Source: an uncultured bacterium (lineage in GTDB: Bacteria > Verrucomicrobiota > Kiritimatiellia > RFP12 > UBA1067). Taken from it: DNA of 56,613 bases. The position numbers were made by a program, and so were the translations under genes. The notes beneath the pieces are model-generated. The model saw only the letters and a program-made list of their open reading frames with translations, was not told where the DNA came from and did no database searches. Positions 30,955 to 39,463 of the stretch are shown piece by piece. Numbering within the stretch: position 1 is the stretch's first letter; each line of letters begins with the position of its first letter. Location of the stretch: contig CADCCQ010000039.1 of the NCBI GenBank assembly GCA_902799955.1, forward strand, positions 1 to 56,613, written 5' to 3'.

Positions 30955-32933
30955 AAAAAACGATTCTTCTGGCAGCGGCCGCGGCCGTCTGCAGCTCAGT
31001 TGCGTTTGCAGGCGCGGATGCTGTCGCGAAGTGTGGTGACAACGAGATCAGGCTGTATGCCGCCCCGCTCTCGTACGAAGTGCTGAAGGGCGGGAAGACG
31101 CTCGTCGAGAAGACGCAGATTGGCGTCTGCCTGGACGGGAAGTGCCTTGCGAAGGATGCGCGGGTGGCGTCCGTCGCGTCGAAGACGCTCTCCGGCACGG
31201 TGGAGCCGCCGTGCGGCAAGAAGGCGTCCGTGGACCTGGCCGGATTCGAGACGCTTGCGGACTTCGGCGACTTCGCGGTGCGGCTCGTCGCGCGCAATGA
31301 CGGCGTCGCGTACCGGATCGAGCTGAAGAAGGCGGGAGTCGTCAAGTGCGAGAAGGCGGACGTCACGATTCCAAAGGCCGCCCGCTGCTGGTTCAACCGC
31401 ACGCCCCGCAGCAGCCTCGGCTGCGAGGAGACCGTCCCGGAGTTTGCAGACGCGTCCGCCCTCAGGACCGACAAGGGCAAGGCTTTTTACCTCCCCCTGG
31501 CCTACACGGTGGAGGGCAAGACGGTTGCGGTCACGGAGTCCGGCCTCAATGACTATCCTGCGCTGTACTTCGGCGACGTCGAGCAGGGCGAGAGGGGCGC
31601 ACGCCTGTCGTCGCTCTTCGCGAAGTACCCCAAGGCGACGACCCGCGTGGGCGGTTGGGGCAAGGAGAAGGGGCTCAAGACGGGCGGGCGCTGGGTGCGC
31701 GTGACGGAGACGGAGGACTTCATCGCGAAGGCCGCCGCGCCGCGTGCGCTTCCATGGCGCACGTTCATCCTCGCCGACTCTCCGTCCAAGCTCTGCGAGG
31801 CGGACATCGTGTATGCGCTCGCGGAGCCGGCGGCGCCGGGCGCGGACTTCTCTTGGGTCAGGCCCGGCAAGGTCGCGTGGGACTGGTGGAACGCCTTCGA
31901 CAACAAGGGCACGGAGAAGGGCTGCACGACGGAGGGCTACAAGCGCTTCATCGACTTCGCGGCGAAGTCGGGCGTAGAGTACGTGATCTTCGACGAGGGA
32001 TGGAGCGAGGCGCTGAACATCTGGAAGTACAGTCCGCGGGTGGACGTCCCGTACCTCATAGAGTACGGCAGGAAGAAGGGCGTGGGCATCATCCTCTGGA
32101 TGGCGTGGGCGCAGATGTACGGCGAGGAGGAGCGCGTGGCAGAGCACTTCGCGAAGCTCGGTGCGGTCGGCTTCAAGGTCGACTTCATGGACCGCGCCGA
32201 CGCGGAGGTGACCGCGTTCCTCGAGAGGTGCGCGGCGGCGTGCGCGAGGCACAGGCTCCTCGTCGACTACCACGGCGTGTATCGTCCGGTCGGCCTCCAC
32301 AGGAAGTACCCGAACATCGTCAACTACGAGGGCATCCACGGTCTTGAGCAGATGAAGTGGGCGCCCGCAGGCAAGGACATGGCGCACAACGACGTCGCGG
32401 CGTTCTTCCTGCGCCTGACGGCGGGCCAGATGGACTACACGCCCGGCGCGATGGACAACTACCCGATCGGCGCGTACAAGGGAACCGGGCGCAACCCGGG
32501 CTCCGTGGGTACGCGCTGCCACCAGATGGCGCTCATGGCGCTCTACGAGGCTCCGCTCCAGATGCTGAGCGACTCCCCGACGAAGTACGAGAAGAACATG
32601 GAGTGCTTCTCGTTCATGGCGGCGACGCCAGTCACCTGGGACGCGACGGTTGGCCTCGGTGGATGCCCCGAGACGTTCGCCGCCGCGGCGCGCAAGGCGA
32701 AGGACGGTTCCTGGTACGCCGCCGCGATCACGAACAGGGATGCGCGCGACTTCGAGCTCAAGACGTGCTTCCTCGGCGAGGGCGAGTGGAAGGCGGAGAT
32801 ATTCAGGGACGCCGCAACTGCCGACGCCGAGCCCGCGAAGTACGTCCACGAGACGAAGACGGTCAACGCTGGCGATGCGCTGAAGCTCCACATGGCCAGC
32901 GGCGGCGGATTTGTCGTGAAGTTCTCGAAATGA
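30951..32933 (+). CDS. GH97 glycosidase, secreted, retaining-type active site
   Basis: The 660-residue protein has a signal peptide (MKKTILLAAAAAVCSSVAFA), an N-terminal beta-super-sandwich, a TIM barrel and a C-terminal sandwich, the GH97 order. GH97 has inverting members (SusB-like alpha-glucosidase) and retaining members (alpha-galactosidase-like) that use an Asp nucleophile. Here GFKVDFMDR supplies D411 and NYEGIHGLE supplies E460, the layout of the retaining branch, so an alpha-galactosidase or related activity is the better guess. The start at 30951 is preferred over 30924 because the signal peptide begins there, after AAGAGG. The leader has a repeat array. Confidence 0.85.
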   Translation: MKKTILLAAAAAVCSSVAFAGADAVAKCGDNEIRLYAAPLSYEVLKGGKTLVEKTQIGVCLDGKCLAKDARVASVASKTLSGTVEPPCGKKASVDLAGFETLADFGDFAVRLVARNDGVAYRIELKKAGVVKCEKADVTIPKAARCWFNRTPRSSLGCEETVPEFADASALRTDKGKAFYLPLAYTVEGKTVAVTESGLNDYPALYFGDVEQGERGARLSSLFAKYPKATTRVGGWGKEKGLKTGGRWVRVTETEDFIAKAAAPRALPWRTFILADSPSKLCEADIVYALAEPAAPGADFSWVRPGKVAWDWWNAFDNKGTEKGCTTEGYKRFIDFAAKSGVEYVIFDEGWSEALNIWKYSPRVDVPYLIEYGRKKGVGIILWMAWAQMYGEEERVAEHFAKLGAVGFKVDFMDRADAEVTAFLERCAAACARHRLLVDYHGVYRPVGLHRKYPNIVNYEGIHGLEQMKWAPAGKDMAHNDVAAFFLRLTAGQMDYTPGAMDNYPIGAYKGTGRNPGSVGTRCHQMALMALYEAPLQMLSDSPTKYEKNMECFSFMAATPVTWDATVGLGGCPETFAAAARKAKDGSWYAAAITNRDARDFELKTCFLGEGEWKAEIFRDAATADAEPAKYVHETKTVNAGDALKLHMASGGGFVVKFSK

Positions 32934-32987
32934 GCAGGCGGGCCCGCCGCGGGCCTGTTGACAGCGAGGGAGGGCGGACTCCAAGCC

Positions 32988-33890
32988 ATGACACTGCAGC
33001 AGCTTAGATACGTCGACGCCGTGGCGGCGTGCGGAAGCGTGAACGACGCCGCGAAGCGCGTGTTCGCCACCCAGCCGACGCTCACGGAGGCCATACGCAA
33101 CCTCGAGGAGGAGCTGCGCATGGCCATCTTCACGCGCTCGAACCGCGGGATGTCGCTGACGCGGGAGGGCGAGGAGTTCCTCGCGTCGGCGCGGCAGATC
33201 CTGGACGACGCGGCGCGGATCCAGGAGAAGTACTCCGGCAAGGCCGTGCGCCGCGCGCAGTTCGCCGTGTCGTGCCAGCACTACGCGTTCGCCGTGGAGG
33301 CGTTCATGGAAGTCGTCCGTTCCAACGGCGCCGACTCCTACGACTTCACGCTGCGCGAGACCGTGACGAGCGAGATCATCGACGACGTCGCGCGGCACCG
33401 CAGTGAGATAGGCATACTCTACCTCTCTAACCGCAACGAGCGGGCGATCCAGATGATACTCCGCAAGGAGGAGCTGGTCTTCGAGGAGCTTTTCGCGGCG
33501 AAGCCGCACGTGTTCCTCTCTAGGAAGCACCCCCTCGCGAAGAAGAGGACCATCAGCCCCGGCGATCTGGACGCATATCCTTACCTCACCTACGAGCAGG
33601 GGACGGAGAACGCGCTCTACTTCGCAGAGGAGGTGATGCCGGCGATAGACCGCAAGAAGAACATCCGCGTGCGCGACCGCGCAACGATGACGAACCTCCT
33701 GATGGGGCTGAACGGCTTCACCATCGCCTCCGGTGCGCACGCAAAGGCGTACAATCCATCGATCGTCTCGGTGCCGCTGAGGCTTGACGACACAATACGC
33801 GTCGGGCTGATACGCCGTTCCGGCATCCCGCTTTCCAGCCAGGGCGAGGCTTTCGCCGCAGCTGTCCGGGAACGCCTGTCCCGAAAATAG
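32988..33890 (+). CDS. LysR-family transcriptional regulator
   Basis: The 300-residue protein has an N-terminal winged helix-turn-helix (residues 1-60: MTLQQLRYVDAVAACGSVNDAA, then QPTLTEAIRNLEEEL) and a two-lobed effector domain. The start at 32988 fits the family; an upstream ATG at 32958 would add an unlikely tail. It is followed by metY in the same direction, with a T-N11-A operator in the gap, and cysK and bioB further on. A CysB/MetR-like role in sulfur or methionine control is inferred from position. Within its family it could also be a generic regulator of the glycosidase upstream. Confidence 0.85.
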   Translation: MTLQQLRYVDAVAACGSVNDAAKRVFATQPTLTEAIRNLEEELRMAIFTRSNRGMSLTREGEEFLASARQILDDAARIQEKYSGKAVRRAQFAVSCQHYAFAVEAFMEVVRSNGADSYDFTLRETVTSEIIDDVARHRSEIGILYLSNRNERAIQMILRKEELVFEELFAAKPHVFLSRKHPLAKKRTISPGDLDAYPYLTYEQGTENALYFAEEVMPAIDRKKNIRVRDRATMTNLLMGLNGFTIASGAHAKAYNPSIVSVPLRLDDTIRVGLIRRSGIPLSSQGEAFAAAVRERLSRK

Positions 33891-33929
33891 CCAAGCCGTG
33901 AAGACACCACTCGTCTTTTGCGCTCTCTG

Positions 33930-34003
33930 GTAATAGGTTTTGCCTATATGGAATGCTGTTATATTCCGATTACCCTTTAGCGGCTCGAATGTGAGATAAT
34001 ATT
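33930..34003 (+). promoter_or_regulatory. Nested inverted repeats and promoter before metY
   Basis: The gap holds ATAGG-N5-CCTAT (33934-33948), which contains a perfect LysR T-N11-A box (33935-33947); GGAAT-N8-ATTCC (33951-33968); and an outer GGTAAT/ATTACC pair (33930-33935 and 33970-33975) enclosing both. A -10 GATAAT/TAATAT follows at 33996-34003 with a poor -35, typical of an activator-dependent promoter. The LysR gene upstream is the natural candidate regulator. Confidence 0.7.
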
Positions 34004-34035
34004 GCCGTTGACGAAACAAGAAAGGAGCAACGGCA

Positions 34036-35331
34036 ATGAGCGAAAGAAAATACCACGTCGAGACCCTGGCGGTGCACGCCGGGCAGAACCCGCACGGCGA
34101 CCCAGCGACGAACGCGAGGGCGGTGCCGGTGTACCGCACGACGGCCTACAACTTCCGTGACTCCAAGCACGGGGCGGACCTCTTCGGCCTCAGGGAGCTT
34201 GGCAACATATACGCGCGCCTGATGAACCCCACCAACGACGTGCTCGCGAAGCGCATCGCCGCGCTCGAGGGCGGCGCGGCCGCGCAGACCCTCGCCTCCG
34301 GCACTGCGGCCATCTACTTCACGATCACCAACATCGCCCGCGCAGGCGACGAGATCGTCGCGGCGAACAACCTCTACGGGGGGACCTTCAGCCAGTTCGA
34401 CGCGATCCTCCCCAACGTCGGCATAAAGGTGAACTTCACTCAGGTCAACGACTTCGCCGCCGTCGAGGCCGCCATAAACGAGAAGACCCGCCTCGTCTAT
34501 GTCGAGGCCGTGGGCAACCCCGCGCTCGACGTCGCGGACATCGAGCGCTACGCTGAGATAGCGCACCGCCACGGGCTTCCGCTTGTCGTCGACTCCACAT
34601 TCACGCCGCCGCCGCTTCTGCGCGCGCTCGACCACGGTGCGGACCTGGTAATCCACTCTCTCTCGAAGTGGATCGGCGGACACGGCGCGGGCATCGGCGG
34701 AATCGTCGTCGAGAAGGGCGGCTTCGACTGGGCGAACCCGAGGTTCGCCCTATACAACGAGCCGGACGCCGGGTACCACGGGCTCCGCTTCGCGCACGAC
34801 CTCCCCGAGCCCCTGAAGCCCATTGCGTTCTCCATCCGCCTGCTGACGGTGGGAATCCGCAACCAGGGGCCGACGCTCGCGCCCGACGCGGCGTGGATAT
34901 TCCTGCAGGGCGTGGAGTCGCTGCCTCTGCGCATCGCGCGGCACAGCGAGAACGCGCTCGCCGTGGCGAAGTATCTCCAGAGCCATCCCAAGGTGGCGTG
35001 GGTGAAGTACCCGTCGCTTACGCAGCCGGAGCTGGCGGCGAAGTACCTGCCGAATGGCGCGGGCGGCGTTGTGGTGTTTGGCGTCAAGGGTGGCGCGGAG
35101 GAGGCCCGCAAGGTGACTGACGCGGCGAACGGGGACATCTTCTCGGTTCTCGCGAACGTCGGCGACGCGAAGAGCCTCATCATCCATCCCGCCTCGACCA
35201 CGCACTCGCAGCTCTCCGACGAGGACCTGCGAAAGGGCGGTGTCGCGCCGGAGCTAATTCGGCTCTCCATCGGCATCGAGCACGTCGACGACATCATCGC
35301 CGCGCTCGACGAGGCCCTAGAGGCCATCTGA
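34036..35331 (+). CDS. metY: O-acetylhomoserine aminocarboxypropyltransferase (MetY)
   Basis: This 431-residue PLP enzyme of the Cys/Met-metabolism family makes homocysteine from O-acetylhomoserine and sulfide. The start HVETLAVHAGQ, the NPTNDVLAKRIAALEGG block, SGTAAIYF, and the PLP lysine K211 in IHSLSKWIGGHG are all in place. The length and the C-terminal SLIIHPASTTHSQL block fit MetY better than MetB/MetC. GAAAGGAG precedes the ATG. It lies downstream of the LysR operator region and upstream of a terminator-like hairpin, with cysK nearby, a coherent sulfide-fixing unit. Confidence 0.92.
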   Translation: MSERKYHVETLAVHAGQNPHGDPATNARAVPVYRTTAYNFRDSKHGADLFGLRELGNIYARLMNPTNDVLAKRIAALEGGAAAQTLASGTAAIYFTITNIARAGDEIVAANNLYGGTFSQFDAILPNVGIKVNFTQVNDFAAVEAAINEKTRLVYVEAVGNPALDVADIERYAEIAHRHGLPLVVDSTFTPPPLLRALDHGADLVIHSLSKWIGGHGAGIGGIVVEKGGFDWANPRFALYNEPDAGYHGLRFAHDLPEPLKPIAFSIRLLTVGIRNQGPTLAPDAAWIFLQGVESLPLRIARHSENALAVAKYLQSHPKVAWVKYPSLTQPELAAKYLPNGAGGVVVFGVKGGAEEARKVTDAANGDIFSVLANVGDAKSLIIHPASTTHSQLSDEDLRKGGVAPELIRLSIGIEHVDDIIAALDEALEAI

Positions 35332-35340
35332 CGGTTTTGT

Positions 35341-35367
35341 CCACGCCTCACTACCCCCGAGGCGTGG
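35341..35367 (+). terminator. Terminator-like hairpin after metY
   Basis: CCACGCCTC (35341-35349) and GAGGCGTGG (35359-35367) form a perfect 9-bp stem with a 9-nt loop, 10 nt after the metY stop. Only a short GCGTTTC follows, so termination may be partial. Confidence 0.6.
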
Positions 35368-35424
35368 GCGTTTCAACAACAGACAAACAACAACGCCGGA
35401 AATCGGCGAGAAAGGAATGATGAA

Positions 35425-36363
35425 ATGAACATCAAGCACACAAATGGTTGCATCAAGGCAATAGTCGCGCTCTCCGCCGCAGTCGCGGTCGGGGCGGCGA
35501 TCCACGACAACGCCTACGGAGGGGTGCCGCTCAACAACCTGCAGGGCACGGGAGGCATCGCCTTCAACCCGCTAGCGTATACGGCGGGCCTGCCATGGGA
35601 CGACGGTGGAGGAGACTCCACCAACGCCGTCGCGGAGTCCTCGCTGAACGGCATAGTGTCGCGTCCGCAGCTCGGCGCGTGGTACGTGAACCTCAACGAC
35701 GCCAGAATCAACTGGTGGGCGGCGTCCGCCGCGATCACGTTCGCGGACCGCGTGGAGGTCTCGGCCGGCTACGGGTTCATAAACGCGCACAAGTACGGCG
35801 ACAAGTCCATAAACACGTACAACCTTGGCGCGAAGGTCCGCCTCCTCGACGAGAACGCCTTCGACACGTCGTGGCTCCCGGCTGTCGCGGTCGGTGGCGT
35901 GTACAAGTACACGGACTCGCGGACGGTCGACGCGTTTCGCCTCGACGACGACGGGTTCGACGCGTATGTCGTCGCCTCTAAGCTGATCACCCAGACCCCG
36001 TGGCCGATCCTCCTCTCGGCGGGCCTGCTCCTGTCGGACGAGGTCGTGAACGGTGTCGTCGGCCACAACGACTACGACGTCGTCGCCTTCGGCAACATCG
36101 ACGTGCTGCCGGCGGAGAATGTCGCGATCGGCCTTGAGTACAAGCAGGGCGTCGACGCGGGCGACACAAGCGTCACGGGCGGGCACTCCATCCGCAACCA
36201 CGACTACTGGGACGCGCACGTCGCGTGGTTCGTGACGAAGCGGCTCACGCTCGTGGCGGCGTTCGCCGAGACGGGCGACAAGGACAAGTTCTACAGCAAG
36301 GGGAACGTGAAGAACCTCGGTGTCGGCTCCGGCGCGGTGTTCTCGATACAGTACCAATTCTAA
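35425..36363 (+). CDS. DUF3034-type outer-membrane beta-barrel protein
   Basis: The 312-residue exported protein has a signal peptide (about 1-28) followed by GGVPLNNLQGTGGIAFNPLAY, the opening of DUF3034-type proteins. The mature part alternates short strands and turns and ends in QYQF, the terminal aromatic residue typical of outer-membrane barrels. Its cargo is unknown. Lying between metY and cysK, it could import a sulfur compound, but the position may be incidental. AGAAAGGAATG precedes the ATG. Confidence 0.72.
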   Translation: MNIKHTNGCIKAIVALSAAVAVGAAIHDNAYGGVPLNNLQGTGGIAFNPLAYTAGLPWDDGGGDSTNAVAESSLNGIVSRPQLGAWYVNLNDARINWWAASAAITFADRVEVSAGYGFINAHKYGDKSINTYNLGAKVRLLDENAFDTSWLPAVAVGGVYKYTDSRTVDAFRLDDDGFDAYVVASKLITQTPWPILLSAGLLLSDEVVNGVVGHNDYDVVAFGNIDVLPAENVAIGLEYKQGVDAGDTSVTGGHSIRNHDYWDAHVAWFVTKRLTLVAAFAETGDKDKFYSKGNVKNLGVGSGAVFSIQYQF

Positions 36364-36371
36364 CGAGACGC

Positions 36372-36400
36372 GAGACACGAACTGCGAAACGTGGTATAAT
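36372..36400 (+). promoter_or_regulatory. Promoter of cysK-bioB
   Basis: -10 TATAAT (36395-36400) in CGTGGTATAAT, with weak -35 GAGACA (36372-36377) at 17 nt, the same pair as the GH43 promoter. The predicted start falls at the ATG of a 19-codon leader ORF. Confidence 0.55.
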
Positions 36401-36405
36401 TCTAT

Positions 36406-36465
36406 ATGTCTTGCGGTTCAAGTCTCAAGTATCACATCCAATCTCAAAACAAAGCAACAACCTGA
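36406..36465 (+). CDS. Possible leader peptide upstream of cysK
   Basis: An ATG 5 nt after the -10 box opens MSCGSSLKYHIQSQNKATT and stop, ending 14 nt before the cysK ATG. It has a Cys codon at position 3, but only one, and several Ser codons. It would be translated from the very 5' end of the mRNA. It could be a cysteine-sensing leader or chance. Confidence 0.3.
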   Translation: MSCGSSLKYHIQSQNKATT

Positions 36466-36479
36466 AAGGAATCAAAGAA

Positions 36480-37403
36480 ATGAGCAAGACGGCAAAGAAC
36501 ATTCTGGAGAAGGTGGGCGGCACGCCGCTCGTCGAGATCTCGAACAAGCTGAACAAGGGCGGAGCGAAGGTGCTCGCGAAGGTCGAGTTCTTCAACCCAG
36601 GCGGCAGCGTCAAGGACCGCATCGCGCTCGCGATGGTCGAGGCCGCGGAGAAGGACGGCGTCCTCAAGCCCGGCGCGACGATCATCGAGCCGACGAGCGG
36701 CAACACGGGAGTGGGCCTCGCGCTCGTGAGCGCCGTGAAGGGCTACCACCTCGTCCTCACCATGCCCGAGACGATGAGCATCGAGCGCCGCAAGCTCGCG
36801 GCCGCCTACGGCGCGGAGATCGTCCTCACGCCTGGTTCCGCCGGAATGAAGGGCGCGATCGCCAAGGCTAACGAACTCAGGGACGCGACCCCCGGCGCGG
36901 TCATCCTACAGCAGTTCGAGAACCCGGCCAACCCCGCCAAGCACGAGGCGACGACGGGGCCCGAGATATGGGCGGACACGGACGGCGAAGTCGCGGCGTT
37001 TGTGGCGGGCGTGGGCACGGGCGGCACGCTCTCCGGAGTGGGGCACTACCTCAAGTCGAAGAACCCCGCCGTGAAGGTGTTTGCCGTGGAACCAGATACC
37101 AGCCCAGTCCTTTCCGAGGGCAAGGCAGGCCCGCACAAGATCCAGGGCATAGGCGCGGGATTCGTCCCCAAGACGCTGGATACGGGCGTATTCGACGAGG
37201 TCATCACGGCCTCCGCCGAGAACGCCGGCGCGACCGCGCGCGCGGCGGCGGCGAACGAGGGATTGCTCGTGGGCATCTCCTCCGGCGCGGCCTTGTGGGC
37301 TGCGCTCGAGCTCTCGAAGCGTCCGGAGTTCGCCGGCAAGACGATCGTCGCGCTATTGCCGGACACCGGCGAGCGCTATCTCTCGACGTGGCTCTTCGAA
37401 TGA
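36480..37403 (+). CDS. cysK: Cysteine synthase A
   Basis: This 307-residue PLP enzyme makes cysteine from O-acetylserine and sulfide. The PLP lysine is K45 in NPGGSVKDR; PTSGNTG (71-77) binds substrate, and the GVGTGGTLSG phosphate loop follows. The frame is open far upstream (through the end of the barrel gene), but MSKTAKNILEKVGGTPLVE at 36480 is the family start, with GAAAGGAAT ahead of it. Its stop overlaps the bioB start (ATGA). It shares the promoter at 36372-36400 with bioB and forms a sulfur block with metY. Confidence 0.95.
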   Translation: MSKTAKNILEKVGGTPLVEISNKLNKGGAKVLAKVEFFNPGGSVKDRIALAMVEAAEKDGVLKPGATIIEPTSGNTGVGLALVSAVKGYHLVLTMPETMSIERRKLAAAYGAEIVLTPGSAGMKGAIAKANELRDATPGAVILQQFENPANPAKHEATTGPEIWADTDGEVAAFVAGVGTGGTLSGVGHYLKSKNPAVKVFAVEPDTSPVLSEGKAGPHKIQGIGAGFVPKTLDTGVFDEVITASAENAGATARAAAANEGLLVGISSGAALWAALELSKRPEFAGKTIVALLPDTGERYLSTWLFE

Positions 37404-38383
37404 GCGCAGGTACGGAATACGCGGGAATAGACGGCGCGGAGGCCTTGGCGTTGCTGAGGCCTTCGCGTCGTCATGAATTGCGCGAGCGCGCGCACGAGGT
37501 GACCGAGCGATGCGTGGAGAAACGCTTCGACTTCTGTTCCATCGTCAATGCGCGTTCTGGGCGCTGCAGCGAGAACTGCAAGTGGTGCGCACAGTCCGCG
37601 CATTGGAAGACAGGATGCGAGACGTACGGCTGGGGCGGCACGGAGGCGTGCGTTAAGGCCGCGAAGGAGGCAGAGGCGAACGGAGCCGACAGGATCGGCA
37701 TCGTCACATCAGGCAGATGCCTTTCGCAAAATGACGTCGAGAACGTCTGCGCGGCACTTCGCGCGATGCGCGAGGCCGTACCAGAAATCTGTCTTTGCGC
37801 CTCGCTCGGGCTTCTTTCTGAGGACGACCTCGCGAAGCTGAAGGCGGCGGGGCTCCAGCGCGTCCACTGCAACCTGGAGGCCGCGCCGTCGCTCTTTCCG
37901 TCTCTCTGCACCACGCACACGACGGCGGACAAGCTTGCGACCCTCCGCGCCGCGAAGAGGCACGGCTTTCAGATATGCTGCGGAGGAATCATCGGAATGG
38001 GCGAGACGGACGAGCAGCTTGTGGAGTTCGCGTTCGCGCTCAAGGAGATTGCGCCGGACTCAATTCCCGTCAATGTGCTGCATCCGATTGAGGGGACGCC
38101 GCTGGGGGAAAGGGGAATCCTCGACCCAGAGCGTGTGGTCGACTCGGTGGCGCTGTTGCGTCTTGTCAATCCCTCCACTCCTCTTCGATTCGCAGGCGGA
38201 CGCCGCGACATGAGCGACGAGACGGCGGCGAAGTGCATCTATGTCGGGATGTCGGCGGGAATCGCGGGGCCGCTGCTGACGACGCCCGGTGCGGACTTCG
38301 ACGACGACAGGGAACTTGCCGTCAGGGCTGGCTATACCGTCTCGCGATGCCTTCGCGAGGCTCGGCCTCAGGCGGAATCCTGA
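37400..38383 (+). CDS. bioB: Biotin synthase
   Basis: This 327-residue radical-SAM enzyme inserts sulfur into dethiobiotin. The [4Fe-4S] motif is C56-x3-C60-x2-C63 (CSENCKWCAQS); NARSGRC just before and the CCGGIIGMGET and HPIEGTPL blocks are BioB hallmarks. The start overlaps cysK (ATGA), so cysteine supply and an enzyme that draws sulfur from its own iron-sulfur cluster are co-translated. The C-terminal 20 codons overlap, in antisense, the end of trmB by 62 bp. No other biotin genes are in the window. Confidence 0.93.
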   Translation: MSAGTEYAGIDGAEALALLRPSRRHELRERAHEVTERCVEKRFDFCSIVNARSGRCSENCKWCAQSAHWKTGCETYGWGGTEACVKAAKEAEANGADRIGIVTSGRCLSQNDVENVCAALRAMREAVPEICLCASLGLLSEDDLAKLKAAGLQRVHCNLEAAPSLFPSLCTTHTTADKLATLRAAKRHGFQICCGGIIGMGETDEQLVEFAFALKEIAPDSIPVNVLHPIEGTPLGERGILDPERVVDSVALLRLVNPSTPLRFAGGRRDMSDETAAKCIYVGMSAGIAGPLLTTPGADFDDDRELAVRAGYTVSRCLREARPQAES

Positions 38384-38981
38384 GCGGCTCGAGCGGCTTG
38401 TCGTCGGCCTCCAGCGACTGCCAGGCGGCGCTGTAGACCTCCATTCCCTTTTCGCGGAACATCGTCTCGAACTCCGTCCAGACCTCCTTGGGGCGCGGCA
38501 TTGGTTCGACGCGTTTGAAGCGCGGGTCGGCGGCGAAGCATTCGCAGACCACTCCGAAGTACTCGGCGTGGTCGGTCGCGAACTCAAGCTTTCCGCCGAT
38601 CTCCAGCCGCTTCCAGAGAGCGTCCAGGAAAAGGGGGCCGAACAGGCGGTGGGAATGGTGCTTGCGCTTCGGCCAGGGGTCCGGGAAGAACACGTATACC
38701 CGCCTGACGCCGTGCGCCGGCAGGAGGTAGTGGAATGTGTAGAGCGCCTCAAGCCGGAGGACGTGCGCGTTCGAGAGCCCCATCCTCTCGCATTTACCAG
38801 CGAACGAGCGGACGCGTCCGAGCATCCGCTCTATCCCGAGGTAGTCGCAGTCGGGATTGGCGGCGGCGCGTCCGGCGAGGAACCGCCCCTTGCCGCATCC
38901 GACCTCGATCTCAAGCGGACGCGCCGGGTCGAATTTGATCGGCTTGCACGGGTCTTTTATGTGTATGACGGGATCGATCAT
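38322..38981 (-). CDS. trmB: tRNA (guanine-N7)-methyltransferase
   Basis: The 219-residue SAM-dependent enzyme methylates G46 of tRNA. It has EVGCGKGRFL (SAM loop), YLGIE, FFPDPWPKRKHHSHR (the family signature) and TDHAEYF. The start MIDPVIHIKD at 38981 overlaps the pgpA stop (ATGA), so it is translationally coupled. Its 3' end overlaps bioB by 62 bp on the opposite strand. It is the last gene of a minus-strand operon. Confidence 0.93.
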   Translation of the reverse strand: MIDPVIHIKDPCKPIKFDPARPLEIEVGCGKGRFLAGRAAANPDCDYLGIERMLGRVRSFAGKCERMGLSNAHVLRLEALYTFHYLLPAHGVRRVYVFFPDPWPKRKHHSHRLFGPLFLDALWKRLEIGGKLEFATDHAEYFGVVCECFAADPRFKRVEPMPRPKEVWTEFETMFREKGMEVYSAAWQSLEADDKPLEPLRIPPEAEPREGIARRYSQP

Positions 38982-39463
38982 CTGAAGAGGTAGACGTAGA
39001 GAGCCCAGTTGACGCCGAGCGAGTACAGGTTTGCGGCGAGGTCGTCGAGCACAATGCCGAGGCCGCCCTTTACGGACTGCATCTGCCATGCCGGCGGCGG
39101 CTTCAGGATGTCGAGGACTCGCACGACGACGAAGAACGCCGCCATGTTCCACCAGGGTAGCGACGAGACGGGGATGCCGATCACCGCGACGGGGAAGAGC
39201 ATCCACTCGTCGGCGACGATGCGCCCGTCGTCCTTCACTCCCAGTATCCGCTCTGCTGCCGAGCAGATGGGGACCGCGGCGACGGCGAGGGCGGCGGCCG
39301 CGGCAATCTGCCAAGCGAGCGGCAGACGCGTAGTGAAGTACGCGAGCGCGACGCCGGCCGCCGAGCCGAACGTGCCGGGCGCGAATGGGGCGAAGAGCCC
39401 GATACCGAAGCCCGACGCGACGAAGAGGCAGAGCCTCTCGGAGATCGACCAGGACGACTTCAT
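38978..39463 (-). CDS. pgpA: Phosphatidylglycerophosphatase A
   Basis: The 161-residue integral membrane phosphatase makes phosphatidylglycerol. FAPGTFGSAAG near the start, DDGRIVADEW (the acidic site) in the middle, and the late KGGLGIVLDDLAANLY block are those of PgpA. About four hydrophobic helices are seen. The start overlaps the peptidase stop and its stop overlaps the trmB start, both as ATGA. Confidence 0.9.
   Translation of the reverse strand: MKSSWSISERLCLFVASGFGIGLFAPFAPGTFGSAAGVALAYFTTRLPLAWQIAAAAALAVAAVPICSAAERILGVKDDGRIVADEWMLFPVAVIGIPVSSLPWWNMAAFFVVVRVLDILKPPPAWQMQSVKGGLGIVLDDLAANLYSLGVNWALYVYLFR

Noticed and set aside
32958..32987. An earlier start for the LysR gene
   Set aside because: The added 10 residues precede the normal LysR N-terminus (MTLQQLRYVDAV), so the ATG at 32988 is preferred.
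35341..35367. The hairpin after metY as a riboswitch for the porin-like gene
   Set aside because: A single 9-bp stem right after a stop codon is better read as a terminator.
36401..36479. A riboswitch (SAM or T-box type) in the cysK leader
   Set aside because: The leader is short (about 75 nt), A-rich and lacks stable helices; no conserved SAM or T-box motif is visible.
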